Shown here: piece by piece, positions 1-8,725 of the stretch
Position numbering within the stretch: the stretch's first letter is position 1
How the letters are laid out: every line of letters begins with the position of its first letter
Assembly: GCA_900318175.1 (NCBI GenBank)
Contig: ONJQ01000009.1
Coordinates: forward strand, 1-64,000
Source: an uncultured Bacteroidales bacterium
Lineage (GTDB): Bacteria > Bacteroidota > Bacteroidia > Bacteroidales > P3
Reading direction: 5' to 3'
Length of the DNA stretch: 64,000 nt
The notes under the pieces: model-generated
Seen by the model: only the letters and a program-made list of their open reading frames with translations
What the model was told of the DNA's origin: nothing
The model's database searches: none
Translations under genes and position numbers: made by a program

Positions 1-93
1 GATGGTCTCAAGAACCTCGCGAACTGCCTGCAAGTACTCGTTTTCGCCCGGATGTTTGGCTTCCAGGTTAGCCATAATTTCGTTTACTTTCAT
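1..93 (-). CDS. gdhA: NADP-type glutamate dehydrogenase, N-terminal fragment (cut by window edge)
   Basis: Only the first 31 codons lie in the window; the reading frame is open to the left edge. The translation starts MKVNEIMANLEAKHPGENEY and continues with LQAVREVLETI, which resembles the N-terminal helix of hexameric glutamate dehydrogenases of Bacteroidota. In the family this enzyme interconverts 2-oxoglutarate plus ammonia and glutamate in the cytoplasm. A TATATTTG box sits 45 bases upstream of the ATG, consistent with a first gene in a transcript. The assignment rests on 31 residues, so cofactor preference cannot be judged. Confidence 0.72.
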   Translation of the reverse strand, partial: MKVNEIMANLEAKHPGENEYLQAVREVLETI

Positions 94-138
94 GATATTG
101 AATGTTTTGTATTAAACAATTGTTTTACTTTGGACTAA

Positions 139-146
139 CAAATATA
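139..146 (-). promoter_or_regulatory. TAnnTTTG promoter -7 box for glutamate dehydrogenase
   Basis: Read on the minus strand this is TATATTTG, matching the Bacteroidota -7 consensus, 45 bases before the gdhA start. No clear TTTG -33 box is seen at the usual distance, so this is a half-site call. Confidence 0.5.
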
Positions 147-281
147 CAACTTTATTTTGACATAGAATAATTTTTTTTTAAAAATTTCTTATTTTCCACT
201 CTAACACCTGCGCAGTCCAGTATTTTACATTGCACCGCCGCGATAGGAATCCCTGCCATGACTCTTCATAACCCCCGTCCC

Positions 282-1041
282 TCAATCCACATCTCGAACC
301 AACCGCACCGACAGACGGAAGCAACGCGGGTTGACTACTGAGGCATAGACACGTCCATCGTAAAAATAGACGTAATAAGCCTCCTTGTCCCCCTTGGGGG
401 TGGAGGACCAATACAGGCCCGATTCCCCCGGGTGTGGCGGATTCTTATCCCACTCGTAATCCGCGGCAGGCAGAAAGACCGCACCCTCACCCTGCATTTG
501 CTCCCACTCCTCGCGGGTGTAAACATTATCCTCCCAACTGATACAACCGGGACTGAACACCAAACCCTCCGGTGTCTGCCACCTGTCAGGCAGCAATACC
601 ATTCCATGCACTTTGTACACTGTTGCTGTCCCCCGCTTGAAGGCTGCATCTTTTCTGTACAACAGCAGGTACTCCCATTCTGACTTTCCCAATGTCCGCC
701 ATCCTGCTTCAGCATAATTCAAATAATTACCCCAATCGAAGAAAGAAGGATACTGACTATTATCCATTGAATTGTTCCCAGGTTTGTTTCCTGTCCCCCA
801 ACCAAAATAGCCACCGTAATCCCACGGATTAAGCACAAAATTGCGACCAAGCGTGGCAAGATTTCCCGGTGCGAAACACACCCTTTTTTTTATAGCCTAT
901 AGAAAAAGTGGAAGTGCTGGTACCCTCCTGAGAGTCCGAAGAATTATTCTCAGATTGTTCTTTAGTGCATGCTACAAAACATAAAACAAATGCCACCCAA
1001 AACAACGGTGCAAGAGCTATGGGTTATCTATTTGTCTTCAT
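282..1041 (-). pseudogene. FISUMP-type lipoprotein gene, disrupted
   Basis: The intact part (about 282-881) encodes a protein rich in aromatic residues and glycine with VCFAPGNLATLGRN near its start, a WRTLGKSEWEYLL segment and SVRLVRDV at the end. This is the layout of FISUMP (Fibrobacter succinogenes major paralogous) domains found in exported Bacteroidota lipoproteins. Upstream, the same strand holds a lipoprotein leader ending in VLCFVACTK and a Ser/Thr linker. Two lesions separate start from domain: an in-frame TAA as codon 6 (1024-1026), and a run of eight T on the plus strand (884-891) that puts the linker one base out of frame with the domain; seven would restore it. The family is exported to the cell surface but has no defined function. 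A sequencing error in the homopolymer is possible, but the separate stop codon makes true decay more likely. Confidence 0.72.
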
Positions 1042-1126
1042 ATCGAATATGTATTTTCATGCCAAACGCAAAACCTACATATCCATCCTACTCTCCGCCA
1101 GCTCTTAGTCGGCTTATGCTCAGACT

Positions 1127-1936
1127 CTACAGATAGCAGGTCGTGACAAAGTTCTGTATCCGTGGGCGCACGTAGTCACGCTCCTCTATGTGGGCCATGT
1201 GGGCCACATTCTCCAGCACCATAATCTCCGCGTAGCGTGCCTCAAGTGCTTGCGAGAGGGCAAGCTCAACCGGCAGGCGCGGGTCCTTCTTGCCGAAGAT
1301 GAAGAGCACCGGCACTTCCAGCTGTTGCAGCACCCTCAGCCTTGAAGGCCGTGCTGCCATGCCGCGCTGGGCGGCAATGATGCTCTCCGCCTTCGTCTCC
1401 AAGCATTGGTCCTGAAGGTCCTTAATCTCCATCGTCAGCGCCACCCTGTTCTCCGGGCAGAACAGCGGCGGGATAAAACTCACGATATAGCTTGCGCGGT
1501 TGGCCATCACCTGTTCGCAGGTAGCCATGCGCCGCTCTATGGCCTGATCCGTGTCGGCCATCGCGTGCGAATGCAGCAGTCCCAGTCCCCGCAGCCTGTG
1601 GGGGAAAAGGTCGGCAAAGGCCATGGCCACATAGCCTCCCATCGAATGGCCGACCATCACGCACTGCTCCACCCCCGCATCGTCCAACACAGCCTTCACC
1701 GCACGTGCCATGAAATCCATCGTGTGTACCTCGCCGAAACATTCGCTGTAACCGTGACCCGGCAAATCGATAGTTATTACATGCATCGTCCGCATATACG
1801 ACAGCACATACGAACTCCATATATCCAGATTCTGAAGATAGCCATGCAGCAAAACCAATGTCTGCTCATGCTCCCTTCCCTCATCGCGGTAATGCAACGT
1901 ATGTTCTTCAAAGACAATAGTCCTATGCTGTTCCAT
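1127..1936 (-). CDS. alpha/beta hydrolase
   Basis: A 269-residue cytoplasmic protein of the alpha/beta-hydrolase fold. It shows the oxyanion region LLHGYLQNLDIW (about 29-40), a strand-turn DLPGHGYS (57-64), the nucleophile elbow GHSMGG with Ser98, an acidic residue in FGKKDPRLP (Asp218) and a histidine in VAHMAHIEE (His246), so the Ser-Asp-His triad is complete. The substrate cannot be told from sequence; esterases, C-C hydrolases and thioesterases share this layout. I chose the ATG at 1936 rather than an earlier in-frame start at 1996 because the upstream start would overlap a promoter. The gene appears to be transcribed alone. Confidence 0.88.
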   Translation of the reverse strand: MEQHRTIVFEEHTLHYRDEGREHEQTLVLLHGYLQNLDIWSSYVLSYMRTMHVITIDLPGHGYSECFGEVHTMDFMARAVKAVLDDAGVEQCVMVGHSMGGYVAMAFADLFPHRLRGLGLLHSHAMADTDQAIERRMATCEQVMANRASYIVSFIPPLFCPENRVALTMEIKDLQDQCLETKAESIIAAQRGMAARPSRLRVLQQLEVPVLFIFGKKDPRLPVELALSQALEARYAEIMVLENVAHMAHIEERDYVRPRIQNFVTTCYL

Positions 1937-1966
1937 CAAGTGACAATTAATGTATTTTACAGAAAG

Positions 1967-1997
1967 CAAAGATACACCTTTTTTTTGACCTACCAAA
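1967..1997 (-). promoter_or_regulatory. Bacteroidota-type promoter for the alpha/beta hydrolase
   Basis: On the minus strand TTTG (1994-1997) is followed after 19 bases by TATCTTTG (1967-1974), a full match to the -33/-7 consensus. It lies about 31 bases before the chosen ATG and decides the start of the gene. Confidence 0.8.
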
Positions 1998-2088
1998 ACC
2001 TTTTAACAAAAAAAATCTTACTGCGGTGCCTTTCCCATTCTTGCACAAGGTTTTCCGACGTGTGGCCAAAACCTGCTACCCGAGCACA

Positions 2089-2115
2089 CCGCGGCGGCGT
2101 TTCACGCCGCCGCGG
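2089..2115. repeat. GC-rich perfect hairpin, REP-like
   Basis: Twelve base pairs (CCGCGGCGGCGT paired with ACGCCGCCGCGG) close a TTC loop. There is no T-run, so it is not a simple intrinsic terminator. The three-base loop and long perfect stem recall the palindromes at 8280-8296. Confidence 0.6.
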
Positions 2116-2307
2116 GCCAACACAACCAAATAGCAGACCTTTGCAGGGCAACAAGGCCATCCATCCAGAATGGAGCATGACGACAGCCACCTGTCGCAAT
2201 GGCTCTTCCCCATTACCGATGAGGGCATAAAACAATTCCAATGCACAGCAACACTCCAGTAGCAGCAAGTTCGCTCCTTGCCGTCCATTTGTCCGATCGT
2301 GCCAGTA

Positions 2308-2382
2308 TCATTTATCCAATGAAAAAGGAAGAAATGAGGAACAAATGTTAGAGAACTGACCTAAAAGGAGTGGAGGAAGAGC
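2308..2382 (-). repeat. dispersed intergenic element, copy A
   Basis: These 75 bases are the exact reverse complement of 42059-42133, and a diverged form occurs near 20680-20750. Similarity between copies A and C continues weakly past the TCATTTATCC end (a shared GGAGCGA-like stretch). It lies just downstream of the OmpA-type gene. Confidence 0.85.
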
Positions 2383-2425
2383 GAAATGGCAGATGGGAAA
2401 GGGCGACGGACCTCCCGAAAAGGGA

Positions 2426-5197
2426 CTATTGGAAGGAGACTTCGGCCTGGCAGGGGGTGAGGCCGCGTTTGAATTTGGTGTTGCCGTAGGCCGCCACATT
2501 GATGCGGTCGGGGTCAATGCCCTGTGCCACTATATAGCTGCGGATGGCTTTGGCGCGGCTCAATGAGAGGTCGTAGCTTTGGCGGTCGTCCGTGCCGGGC
2601 ACGTTGACGGAGACTTTGACCGTGCTGCCAGCATGCTGCCTAATGAAACGGACCACGTTGTCCAGCTCGGCGCTGGCCATGGGCAGCAGTCGTGCGGTGC
2701 CGGGGTAGAACTGCACAAGGGGCATAGGCAGGGGGGCGGCAAGCTTTCGCAGCTCGTCGAGGTCATAGCCCCGGAAGGCCACCGGGGCCTGCGTGCGTGC
2801 GGCCACGGAAAAGGCGGGGACATAGAGCCAGTCGGCAGTGACCAAGGCCACATAGGGCTTGCCCTTGTAGAGACGGAGGGGCATGAGGGTGTCGAGAGCC
2901 TCCTCGGCCAGATGGTGCACCGTCCGGCGGTTGGCGGGGTCGACAATGTCCAATCCGCGTGCCACGTCGAGCACCTGCGACAGGTTGAAGGTTACGGTGC
3001 GGTGGGCGTCAGCGGTGTCGTGGTCGACGGTGAAGGTGCTGGCAGCATAGTTGCCGCCGTGGGGCGAGCGAGAGGTGAGCAGCAGGAGCTGCTCATCGGC
3101 CATAAAGGCGACGGAGGCCTCGTCGAAACTGCCGTTGCACTCGCGCCCCAGGTTGACAGGGGTGCTCCAGTGGGACCAGTCGCCAATATCATTGCGGGAG
3201 GCGGTGTAGACATCGCCATAGCCCAGACCGCGGGCGTCGGTGACGAAGTAGAGGGTCTTCATGTTGCGGCTGAGGAGCGGGCTGCGCTCACAGTAGGGGC
3301 TGTTGACAGGCAGACCCAAGTTGACGGCTTCGCCCCACTGGCCGTCGTGCCAGGGGATGAAGTAGAGGTCCGTGGCCAAGGCCGTGTCGCCATGGAAGTA
3401 GGCGCCGGACTCCTGCACATTGTGCCCGCCGGGGCGGTCGGAGGCCAGCAGGAGACCGCTGCCGTCAGGCAGCATGTAGGCATCCGTCTCGACGTAGAGG
3501 GTGTTGACGGGCCGCGGGAGCGGCTTGGGGTCGGTCCAGAGGGTGTCGTTCAGCACACGGGCTGACCAGATGTCGTCGTTGATACCGAGAAGGACGCGCC
3601 GACCGTCGTCGTAGAAGCCGAAGGCGGTGACGGGGGCCGTGGTGCCTAAGATTGTGACGCGGCCGGCGGGTACCCAGGGGTTCTTGCCCTTGGGGCTGCG
3701 GCGGGCCATGGCCACGGTGCCGTCGGAGGTGCCTCCAGCCGAGGGGACGGTGTAATAGAGGCGGGTGCCGTCGGGGTGGGCAAAGAGGTGGTGCATGGGG
3801 CAGGCGGAGAGGAGCGGCGTGCGGTGGCCATGGCCACGCTCGGCCAAGAGGGCGGCGAGCTCGTTATACTCGCGCGTATTCAGTTCTTCAAAGCAGATGG
3901 CGAACTGCTGCAAGCGCAGCAGGGCGTTGGCCCACTCCTTGCGCGCTATCTGGCCTTGAAGGACGCGTTGCAGGGCCACGAAAGCGGCCTTGCGACCCAT
4001 GCAGAGGTGTATGCAATCGGTCATGCGGTCGATGTCGGCTTCGACAAAGGGCTTAGTAAGGTCAAAGGAATCGATGACGGCGCTGCGTGCCAGGTCGGAA
4101 CGGACGGCCATGAGGAAGGGGTAGTCGGGGTTGTCGGCGGCAAAGGCGGCGATGGGCTGGCGGTTGCCGTCGGCGGAGAACCAGCTGTAGTACTCTTTGT
4201 AGACGGCGGAGTAGTGCTCATCGAGGGGGAAACGCTGAAGGTAGAGGGTGGCGGCCTCCTGGTTGTGGTCGACCATGACCATGCGGCGCAGGGCGGCCAG
4301 CGCACTGTCCGCCAAGGGGCTGTCGGAATGGGTCAGGGCAAACTCGGCATAGTCCATCGGGGTGCGGAGCAAGCCATAGTCCATGGATTGGAGGGCTTGC
4401 AGACGGGCAAGGGCGTCGAGATAGTCGTCGCCACGGGGGTAGCGTTTCAGGTAAGAGGCATAGGCTGTCTGGGTGTTGGCCTGACAGGCGGCATAGTAGG
4501 CAATGCGGCTCTTCTGTCGCATGGCGGCATGCTGCATGGCGCTACTGGCCGGAAAGCGGGCGGCGGCGGTGTCGACGGCGGCATCGGTGTCAAAGGCGGA
4601 GAAGTAGCTGGTGGCCAAGCGGGAGAGGGCCGCCTGGGCGGAGTCGGCTTGGGCGGTGCCGGGATGGCTGAGGAGGAATTGATAGTAGGCCTCGATGGTG
4701 TTCTCGTTGCAGACCTGGAGGTAGTCGTCGTGAAGCTGGCAGGCGCGGATGCGGTTGGTGATGGCGCTGTTGTCGGCAAAGGTGGCGAGGTAGGTCTCCC
4801 GCTCCATGGTGCCCATGGCGGGGGCATGGGTGCGGACGTAGAGCTCGGCCTGTTCGATGACGGTCTGGTGCTGCTGGCGGATAAGGTTGAGGGTGATGCC
4901 TTTCTTGATGAGCTTTTGGAGGTCGCGATAACGGCCACGGTCCTGCAGCCAGGCGGTGTAGAGAGCCTCGGCACGGACCAGGTGGGTGGCGGCGGTGGCG
5001 AGGTTGCGCTGGGGGCTGTCCGGGTGGGAATAGTAGCGGGCCAGGTCAATGAGGTTGGCCACATCGTCGGGGTTCTTGGCGTAGGCACGGCTGAGGGTGA
5101 CGTAGAGTTGGCGGAACTCTTCGGTACGGTCGACCTCCTGCCCCACCACGACGGTGCAGAGCAGCACGGAGGCCATGAGTATCAACAATCTCTTCAT
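2426..5197 (-). CDS. exported TPR / PD40 beta-propeller / OmpA-like protein (PorE-like architecture)
   Basis: A 923-residue exported protein. Residues 1-19 form a signal peptide ending VVVGQ. Helical tetratricopeptide-like repeats fill about 25-440 (repeated A-Y-x-x-Y-L and Y-P-x-x-x-Y patterns). From about 455 to 760 there are PD40/WD40-like strands with SDRPGGHN, YGDVYTASRN and LLLTSRSPHGG. The last 110 residues are an OmpA-like peptidoglycan-binding domain (VQFYPGTARLLP, then LSLSRAKAIRSYIVAQGIDP and INVAAYGNTK). This order matches PorE of the type IX secretion system, but PorE is shorter and lipidated, whereas no lipobox is visible here, so I call it PorE-like only. It should sit in the periplasm or outer membrane. 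It is last in a tight operon (19-base gap to the gene before). Confidence 0.8.
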   Translation of the reverse strand: MKRLLILMASVLLCTVVVGQEVDRTEEFRQLYVTLSRAYAKNPDDVANLIDLARYYSHPDSPQRNLATAATHLVRAEALYTAWLQDRGRYRDLQKLIKKGITLNLIRQQHQTVIEQAELYVRTHAPAMGTMERETYLATFADNSAITNRIRACQLHDDYLQVCNENTIEAYYQFLLSHPGTAQADSAQAALSRLATSYFSAFDTDAAVDTAAARFPASSAMQHAAMRQKSRIAYYAACQANTQTAYASYLKRYPRGDDYLDALARLQALQSMDYGLLRTPMDYAEFALTHSDSPLADSALAALRRMVMVDHNQEAATLYLQRFPLDEHYSAVYKEYYSWFSADGNRQPIAAFAADNPDYPFLMAVRSDLARSAVIDSFDLTKPFVEADIDRMTDCIHLCMGRKAAFVALQRVLQGQIARKEWANALLRLQQFAICFEELNTREYNELAALLAERGHGHRTPLLSACPMHHLFAHPDGTRLYYTVPSAGGTSDGTVAMARRSPKGKNPWVPAGRVTILGTTAPVTAFGFYDDGRRVLLGINDDIWSARVLNDTLWTDPKPLPRPVNTLYVETDAYMLPDGSGLLLASDRPGGHNVQESGAYFHGDTALATDLYFIPWHDGQWGEAVNLGLPVNSPYCERSPLLSRNMKTLYFVTDARGLGYGDVYTASRNDIGDWSHWSTPVNLGRECNGSFDEASVAFMADEQLLLLTSRSPHGGNYAASTFTVDHDTADAHRTVTFNLSQVLDVARGLDIVDPANRRTVHHLAEEALDTLMPLRLYKGKPYVALVTADWLYVPAFSVAARTQAPVAFRGYDLDELRKLAAPLPMPLVQFYPGTARLLPMASAELDNVVRFIRQHAGSTVKVSVNVPGTDDRQSYDLSLSRAKAIRSYIVAQGIDPDRINVAAYGNTKFKRGLTPCQAEVSFQ

Positions 5198-5216
5198 GCT
5201 GGCAGGGGAATGGCGG

Positions 5217-5765
5217 TTAGAAAGTCAGGCTGCCCAGGATGGACTCGAACTCCTTGGCCATCTGAGGATAGGTGGCCTTGGTGGTTTCGAGACGGAACTC
5301 GACGATGGTGTTCTGGACTTTGAAGTAGACCATGCGGAACTGGTAGTCGCGCTTGTCGTTGACATTGGTGTAGGCACCGATGTAGCCCATACCGCCCGTC
5401 TTGGGCAGGCCGAGGCCTGTGGTGTAGTCCTTGAGGGGCTGGTAGGGTTCCTGCACATAGCGGTCGTAGACATAGTCGTAGATGGTGCCGGTGTAGTTTT
5501 TGCGGACACGGATGCGGAGGTAAGGAAGCGCGGTGTCGCCCTTGGAGACGACGATTTTGGAGGTGTAGTAGTAGTGATAGAGGGTGGTGTTCTGGTCAAT
5601 CTTCTGGGTGCTGAGGAAACGCCACTTGCTGGGGAATGTGTATTGCACACGGGTGCCGGGAATGGCTACCTGAGCCTGGAGCGTACCGCAACAGGCAACA
5701 AGAAGCAACAGACCGACAAGCAGTCGGCGCACAAGGGCGGAATGGGATGAGGACAGCTTATTCAT
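5217..5765 (-). CDS. exported PsbP-like protein of unknown function
   Basis: A 182-residue protein with a basic N-terminus and hydrophobic core (LLVGLLLLVACCGTLQAQ), likely cleaved after AQ. The mature part begins with a GTRVQYTFPSKWRFL segment and ends with an AKEFESILGSLTF helix, the general layout of PsbP-like/DUF1795 folds (curved sheet with a final helix that often follows a fitted 'FESIL' pattern). No catalytic residues are evident. It lies between the glycosyltransferase (2-base gap) and the OmpA-type protein (19-base gap) and is surely co-transcribed with them. Function unknown; a periplasmic partner of the OmpA-type neighbour is an inference from position only. Confidence 0.72.
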   Translation of the reverse strand: MNKLSSSHSALVRRLLVGLLLLVACCGTLQAQVAIPGTRVQYTFPSKWRFLSTQKIDQNTTLYHYYYTSKIVVSKGDTALPYLRIRVRKNYTGTIYDYVYDRYVQEPYQPLKDYTTGLGLPKTGGMGYIGAYTNVNDKRDYQFRMVYFKVQNTIVEFRLETTKATYPQMAKEFESILGSLTF

Positions 5766-5767
5766 AA

Positions 5768-6967
5768 TTATTCAAGGTTTAAATATTTTTCGTAAAAGGC
5801 AATGAGCTTGCGGGTTAGAAGCTCGGTGCTGTAGGTGTCGGCCACCAGGCGGCGGGCATTGGTGCCCAGCAGGAGACGCATGGAGGGGTCGGAGACACAG
5901 CGCTCAATCTGTGCGGCAAACTGCTCGGGGGTGTCGGCAATGAGCAGGTGCTGACCGTCGACATAGGGGATGCCCTGCGCCCCGCAAGTGGTGGTGACCA
6001 CGGCTTTGCCCGCGGCCATGGCCTCGACAATCTTGACCCTTATGCCACTGCCACTGAGCAGGGGGACGACGTTGATCTGCTTGGAGGCGATGAACTGCAT
6101 GGCGTCCGGCACCTCGCCCACCATGTGGACCCCCGGCAGCTGGAGTGCCAGAAGGTCGTCCGGCATGCGACGGCCCGCCAGATGGAGGGTGAGGGAGGGC
6201 ATACGGCTGTGGACAAGTGGCCACACCTTGTCAAGGAACCAACGCACACCCTCCTGGTTGGGGAGCCAGTCCATGGAACCGAGATGGAAGAGGGTGTTGG
6301 GCTCCTCGGGCTGGGAGGCGGGCGGTGCGGGGTTGATGGCAAAGGGGATGGTGACGATGGACTTGCGGCAGCCCTGGGAACGGAAGTAGTCGGCATCGAT
6401 GTCGGTAATGCAGATGACGCCGTCGAAGTCGTTGACATGCTCGCGCTCGTAGGCTCCGAGGGTGAGGGCAAGATGCTTGATGTACCACCGCTTGAAGGGG
6501 TTGCGCTCGCCCTGAGCCATGCGGCGCCATATATGGTGCTCCACATTGTGGGCACGGAGGAAGAGCGGCGCCTTGCTGTGGCTGCGGACAATGGGCACGT
6601 AAGGGGCCAGGAAGATGCTTTCGAGATGGATGATGTCGAACTGTTCCTCGCTGAGCAACTGGGCCAAACGCGCGGCAAAAGCCTTGCTGACAAAACGGCG
6701 TACATGGTAGGAGTCGGCACAGAGCAGGGCAAAGGCGGCATCGAGGGGATGGATGGAGAGGTCGACGTAGACCGATTCGAAGCGTGTGGCCTTGCGGTAG
6801 GAGTCGGGGATGCGGTCTTCCAACACGGGGTGCTTGTCGGTAGACATTGCAAGAACCTTCACTTCGCACCCGGCAGCAAGGAGCCCCTGGGTGATGCTGT
6901 TCATGGCCAGGGTGCCACCATCGACAGGCGGGAAGGGAGGTTTGTTGCAGAGTTGGAGTACCTTCAT
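5768..6967 (-). CDS. glycosyltransferase family 4 (GT-B fold)
   Basis: A 399-residue protein beginning MKVLQLCNKPPFPPVDGG, a typical GT4 N-terminus with a donor-site glycine-rich turn. The C-terminal half carries FHLGSMDWLPNQEGVRWF and the nucleotide-sugar site LSGSGIRVKIVEAMAAGKAV, where Glu315 is the conserved catalytic-region glutamate of the E-x7-E motif. In this family the enzyme transfers a sugar from a nucleotide donor with retention, usually in building surface polysaccharide or LPS. Being in an operon with envelope proteins rather than a polysaccharide cluster is slightly unusual. Acceptor and sugar cannot be assigned. Confidence 0.88.
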   Translation of the reverse strand: MKVLQLCNKPPFPPVDGGTLAMNSITQGLLAAGCEVKVLAMSTDKHPVLEDRIPDSYRKATRFESVYVDLSIHPLDAAFALLCADSYHVRRFVSKAFAARLAQLLSEEQFDIIHLESIFLAPYVPIVRSHSKAPLFLRAHNVEHHIWRRMAQGERNPFKRWYIKHLALTLGAYEREHVNDFDGVICITDIDADYFRSQGCRKSIVTIPFAINPAPPASQPEEPNTLFHLGSMDWLPNQEGVRWFLDKVWPLVHSRMPSLTLHLAGRRMPDDLLALQLPGVHMVGEVPDAMQFIASKQINVVPLLSGSGIRVKIVEAMAAGKAVVTTTCGAQGIPYVDGQHLLIADTPEQFAAQIERCVSDPSMRLLLGTNARRLVADTYSTELLTRKLIAFYEKYLNLE

Positions 6968-6979
6968 AGGGAGAGGGTA

Positions 6980-7924
6980 TTACTCGGTGGGCAGGGCCTT
7001 GAAGCCTTTACCCATAATCTCGGCACTGTCGATAACGTTGACAAAGGCCGTGGGATCGAGGTTGCGGAGGTTGGAACGGAGCTTGACGAAGTCGGCACGC
7101 TCCATGGTGACGTAGATAATCTTGCGCTCGGTGCCATTGTAAAGGCCCTCGCCGGTGATGCAGGTGCCACCACGGTTGAGTTCATGGAGGATGTATTCCT
7201 TGACAACATCGTGCTTGTCGGTGACGATGAAGGCGGTTTTGTAGCTCTTGATGCCGTCGACAACAAGGTCGATGACCTTGCCTTCGATAAAGATGATGAT
7301 GATGGAGTAGATGGGGAGACGGATGTCGCCAAAGGCAATGAGGGTGGAGAGGGTGATGCAGCCGTCGACGATGGTGACGAGGGTGCCAAGGCTAATCTTA
7401 GTGTACTTGTGGAGAATCATGGAGATGATATCGCTGCCGCCACTGGTGGCACCGCTGCGGAATATCATGCCGATGGCCACACCGTAGATGAGGCCGGCGA
7501 CGACGGTGTTGAGGAAGTAGTCGGGCACGAACCACATGCCGTCGTGGGTCTGCACCATGTTGAGACCTTCGATGGCGTTGGCGACGATGGGGCCGTCGTG
7601 GATGACGGGGTTGTAGCCCCACACCCAGCTTTCAATGGCGTAGGTGAAGCCGAAGATGAGGAAAGTGGAGATAATGGTCTTGACACCGAACTTGGGGCCG
7701 AGGACCCACGTGCCGATAATGAGCAGGGGGACGTCCATACAGATGGCCCAGACGGAGATTTTGCCACCCCAAAGGGTGCTGAAAACGTTGGAAAGGCCGT
7801 AGGTGCCACCAGGGGCCATGAGATAGGGGTTGACAAACATCACATCGCCCACGGCAAAGAGGGCGCTGCCAAGAATCAAGAGCATGTAGGCAATCACTTC
7901 TTGCTTAAAGTTCTTCTTTTCCAT
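6980..7924 (-). CDS. YitT family membrane protein (DUF161 + DUF2179)
   Basis: A 314-residue inner-membrane protein. Five to six hydrophobic segments occupy about 10-215, including the family pattern FVNPYLMAPGGTYGLSN near the start and IFRSGATSGGSDIISM in the middle. The last about 95 residues form the soluble DUF2179 domain (KTAFIVTDKHDVVKEYIL, RKIIYVTMERADFVKLR, DPTAFVNVIDSAEIMGKGF). Transport function is suspected for the family but not established. It is first in the four-gene minus-strand operon running to 2426; a TAACTTTG box lies 73 bases upstream. Confidence 0.92.
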   Translation of the reverse strand: MEKKNFKQEVIAYMLLILGSALFAVGDVMFVNPYLMAPGGTYGLSNVFSTLWGGKISVWAICMDVPLLIIGTWVLGPKFGVKTIISTFLIFGFTYAIESWVWGYNPVIHDGPIVANAIEGLNMVQTHDGMWFVPDYFLNTVVAGLIYGVAIGMIFRSGATSGGSDIISMILHKYTKISLGTLVTIVDGCITLSTLIAFGDIRLPIYSIIIIFIEGKVIDLVVDGIKSYKTAFIVTDKHDVVKEYILHELNRGGTCITGEGLYNGTERKIIYVTMERADFVKLRSNLRNLDPTAFVNVIDSAEIMGKGFKALPTE

Positions 7925-7996
7925 TTAGAGTTTTGTTATTTTATCGTGTTGTTTTATTGCATGTTGTAACATTCCACACACAAGGCATGGAAAATG

Positions 7997-8004
7997 CAAA
8001 GTTA
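7997..8004 (-). promoter_or_regulatory. TAnnTTTG box upstream of yitT operon
   Basis: The minus strand reads TAACTTTG, 73 bases upstream of the yitT start. No exact TTTG is found at 18-20 bases, so this is a partial match. Confidence 0.5.
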
Positions 8005-8134
8005 CGAAAGTTATTCGGTATATTGAGTTTTTATATAAAAATAGCCGTTGTAGTATTTCTGCACACCTGACACACCGCCCAGATTTGTCACTTTGCTTAT
8101 GGTGCAAATGATACATAGGTAGGGTCTATACCAT

Positions 8135-8501
8135 CTCTTTTGAGAGCGCGACCTTTCGCGGCGCAGCATCTGCGTTGCCGATTAACTCCACAGTAGGTGC
8201 GGGGTACTTGAGAGTCTGCCTCTACGAGGCAACTAACAGATGTCTACAATAGGGGATCTCCAGTTTTTGTATATATGTCGCGTCCCTTTGGGACGCAGCT
8301 CCCTGATGTCTGTGTGCCACGGCACTGCGCCTTCGGCTTGTACCATGTTATTAAAAGTCCCACCTCTACGAGGCGATTTATAGAAGTCACCGTATTGTGA
8401 TTCTATATTAATTAATCACCCCAACGGGGTGGGATATGAATAACACCGTACGAAGTGCGGTGATTATCTGTGGCAATAGAGCGCGTCCCGACAGGGACGC
8501 G
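8135..8501. repeat. cluster of short REP-like palindromes
   Basis: At least six short hairpins occur in under 400 bases: GCCTC-TAC-GAGGC (8218-8230), GCGTCCC-TTT-GGGACGC (8280-8296), CCTC-TAC-GAGG (8363-8373), CACCCC-AAC-GGGGTG (8417-8431), CACCGTAC-GAA-GTGCGGTG (8444-8462) and CGCGTCCC-GACA-GGGACGCG (8482-8501). Stems differ but loops are three or four bases. Such arrays are typical REP-like debris in Bacteroidota intergenic DNA. None is followed by a T-run. Confidence 0.75.
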
Positions 8502-8725
8502 ACATGAAAACACAAAAGCACCCTTCCATTGTTCTTCACCCCATGAGTCCTATCATCGCCTATGGCTCAATAAAGACGGGCATTCCTTGCCGGCGGCTTG
8601 TTGCCTTTGCTCTGGCAGCTGCGGAACCGCTCACAGGAGTGGAGTTAGGGTGGAACCAGGGTGAGGACACTCCGCCCCTCCCCCCACTCTTTTTCATGCG
8701 GGGGTAAAAAAAAAAGACTGGGCGG

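Larger units (their letters stand above)
1937..2425. other. intergenic region with promoter, hairpin and dispersed repeat
   Basis: This 489-base gap holds the hydrolase promoter (1967-1997), a 12-bp GC-rich hairpin (2089-2115) and one copy of the dispersed 75-base element (2308-2382). I see no convincing gene: open frames here have no family features and run across the repeats. Confidence 0.7.

Noticed and set aside
1406-2230. A plus-strand frame across the hydrolase and its promoter.
   Set aside because: It runs through a promoter and hairpin and has no family likeness.
3776-5323. A 515-codon plus-strand frame antisense to the OmpA-type gene.
   Set aside because: Gly/Val-rich shadow of a GC-rich gene; no start signals or motifs.
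5948-7969. A 673-codon open frame on the plus strand, antisense to the glycosyltransferase and yitT genes.
   Set aside because: Its product is a Val/Gly/Asp-rich sequence without motifs; the opposite strand encodes clear families in full. Long antisense frames are usual in GC-biased codons.
8135-8501. Possible CRISPR array.
   Set aside because: Stems differ in sequence and there are no constant-length spacers or cas genes.
8470-8707. Small plus-strand frames after the palindrome cluster.
   Set aside because: They include palindrome sequence, lack start signals and resemble nothing.
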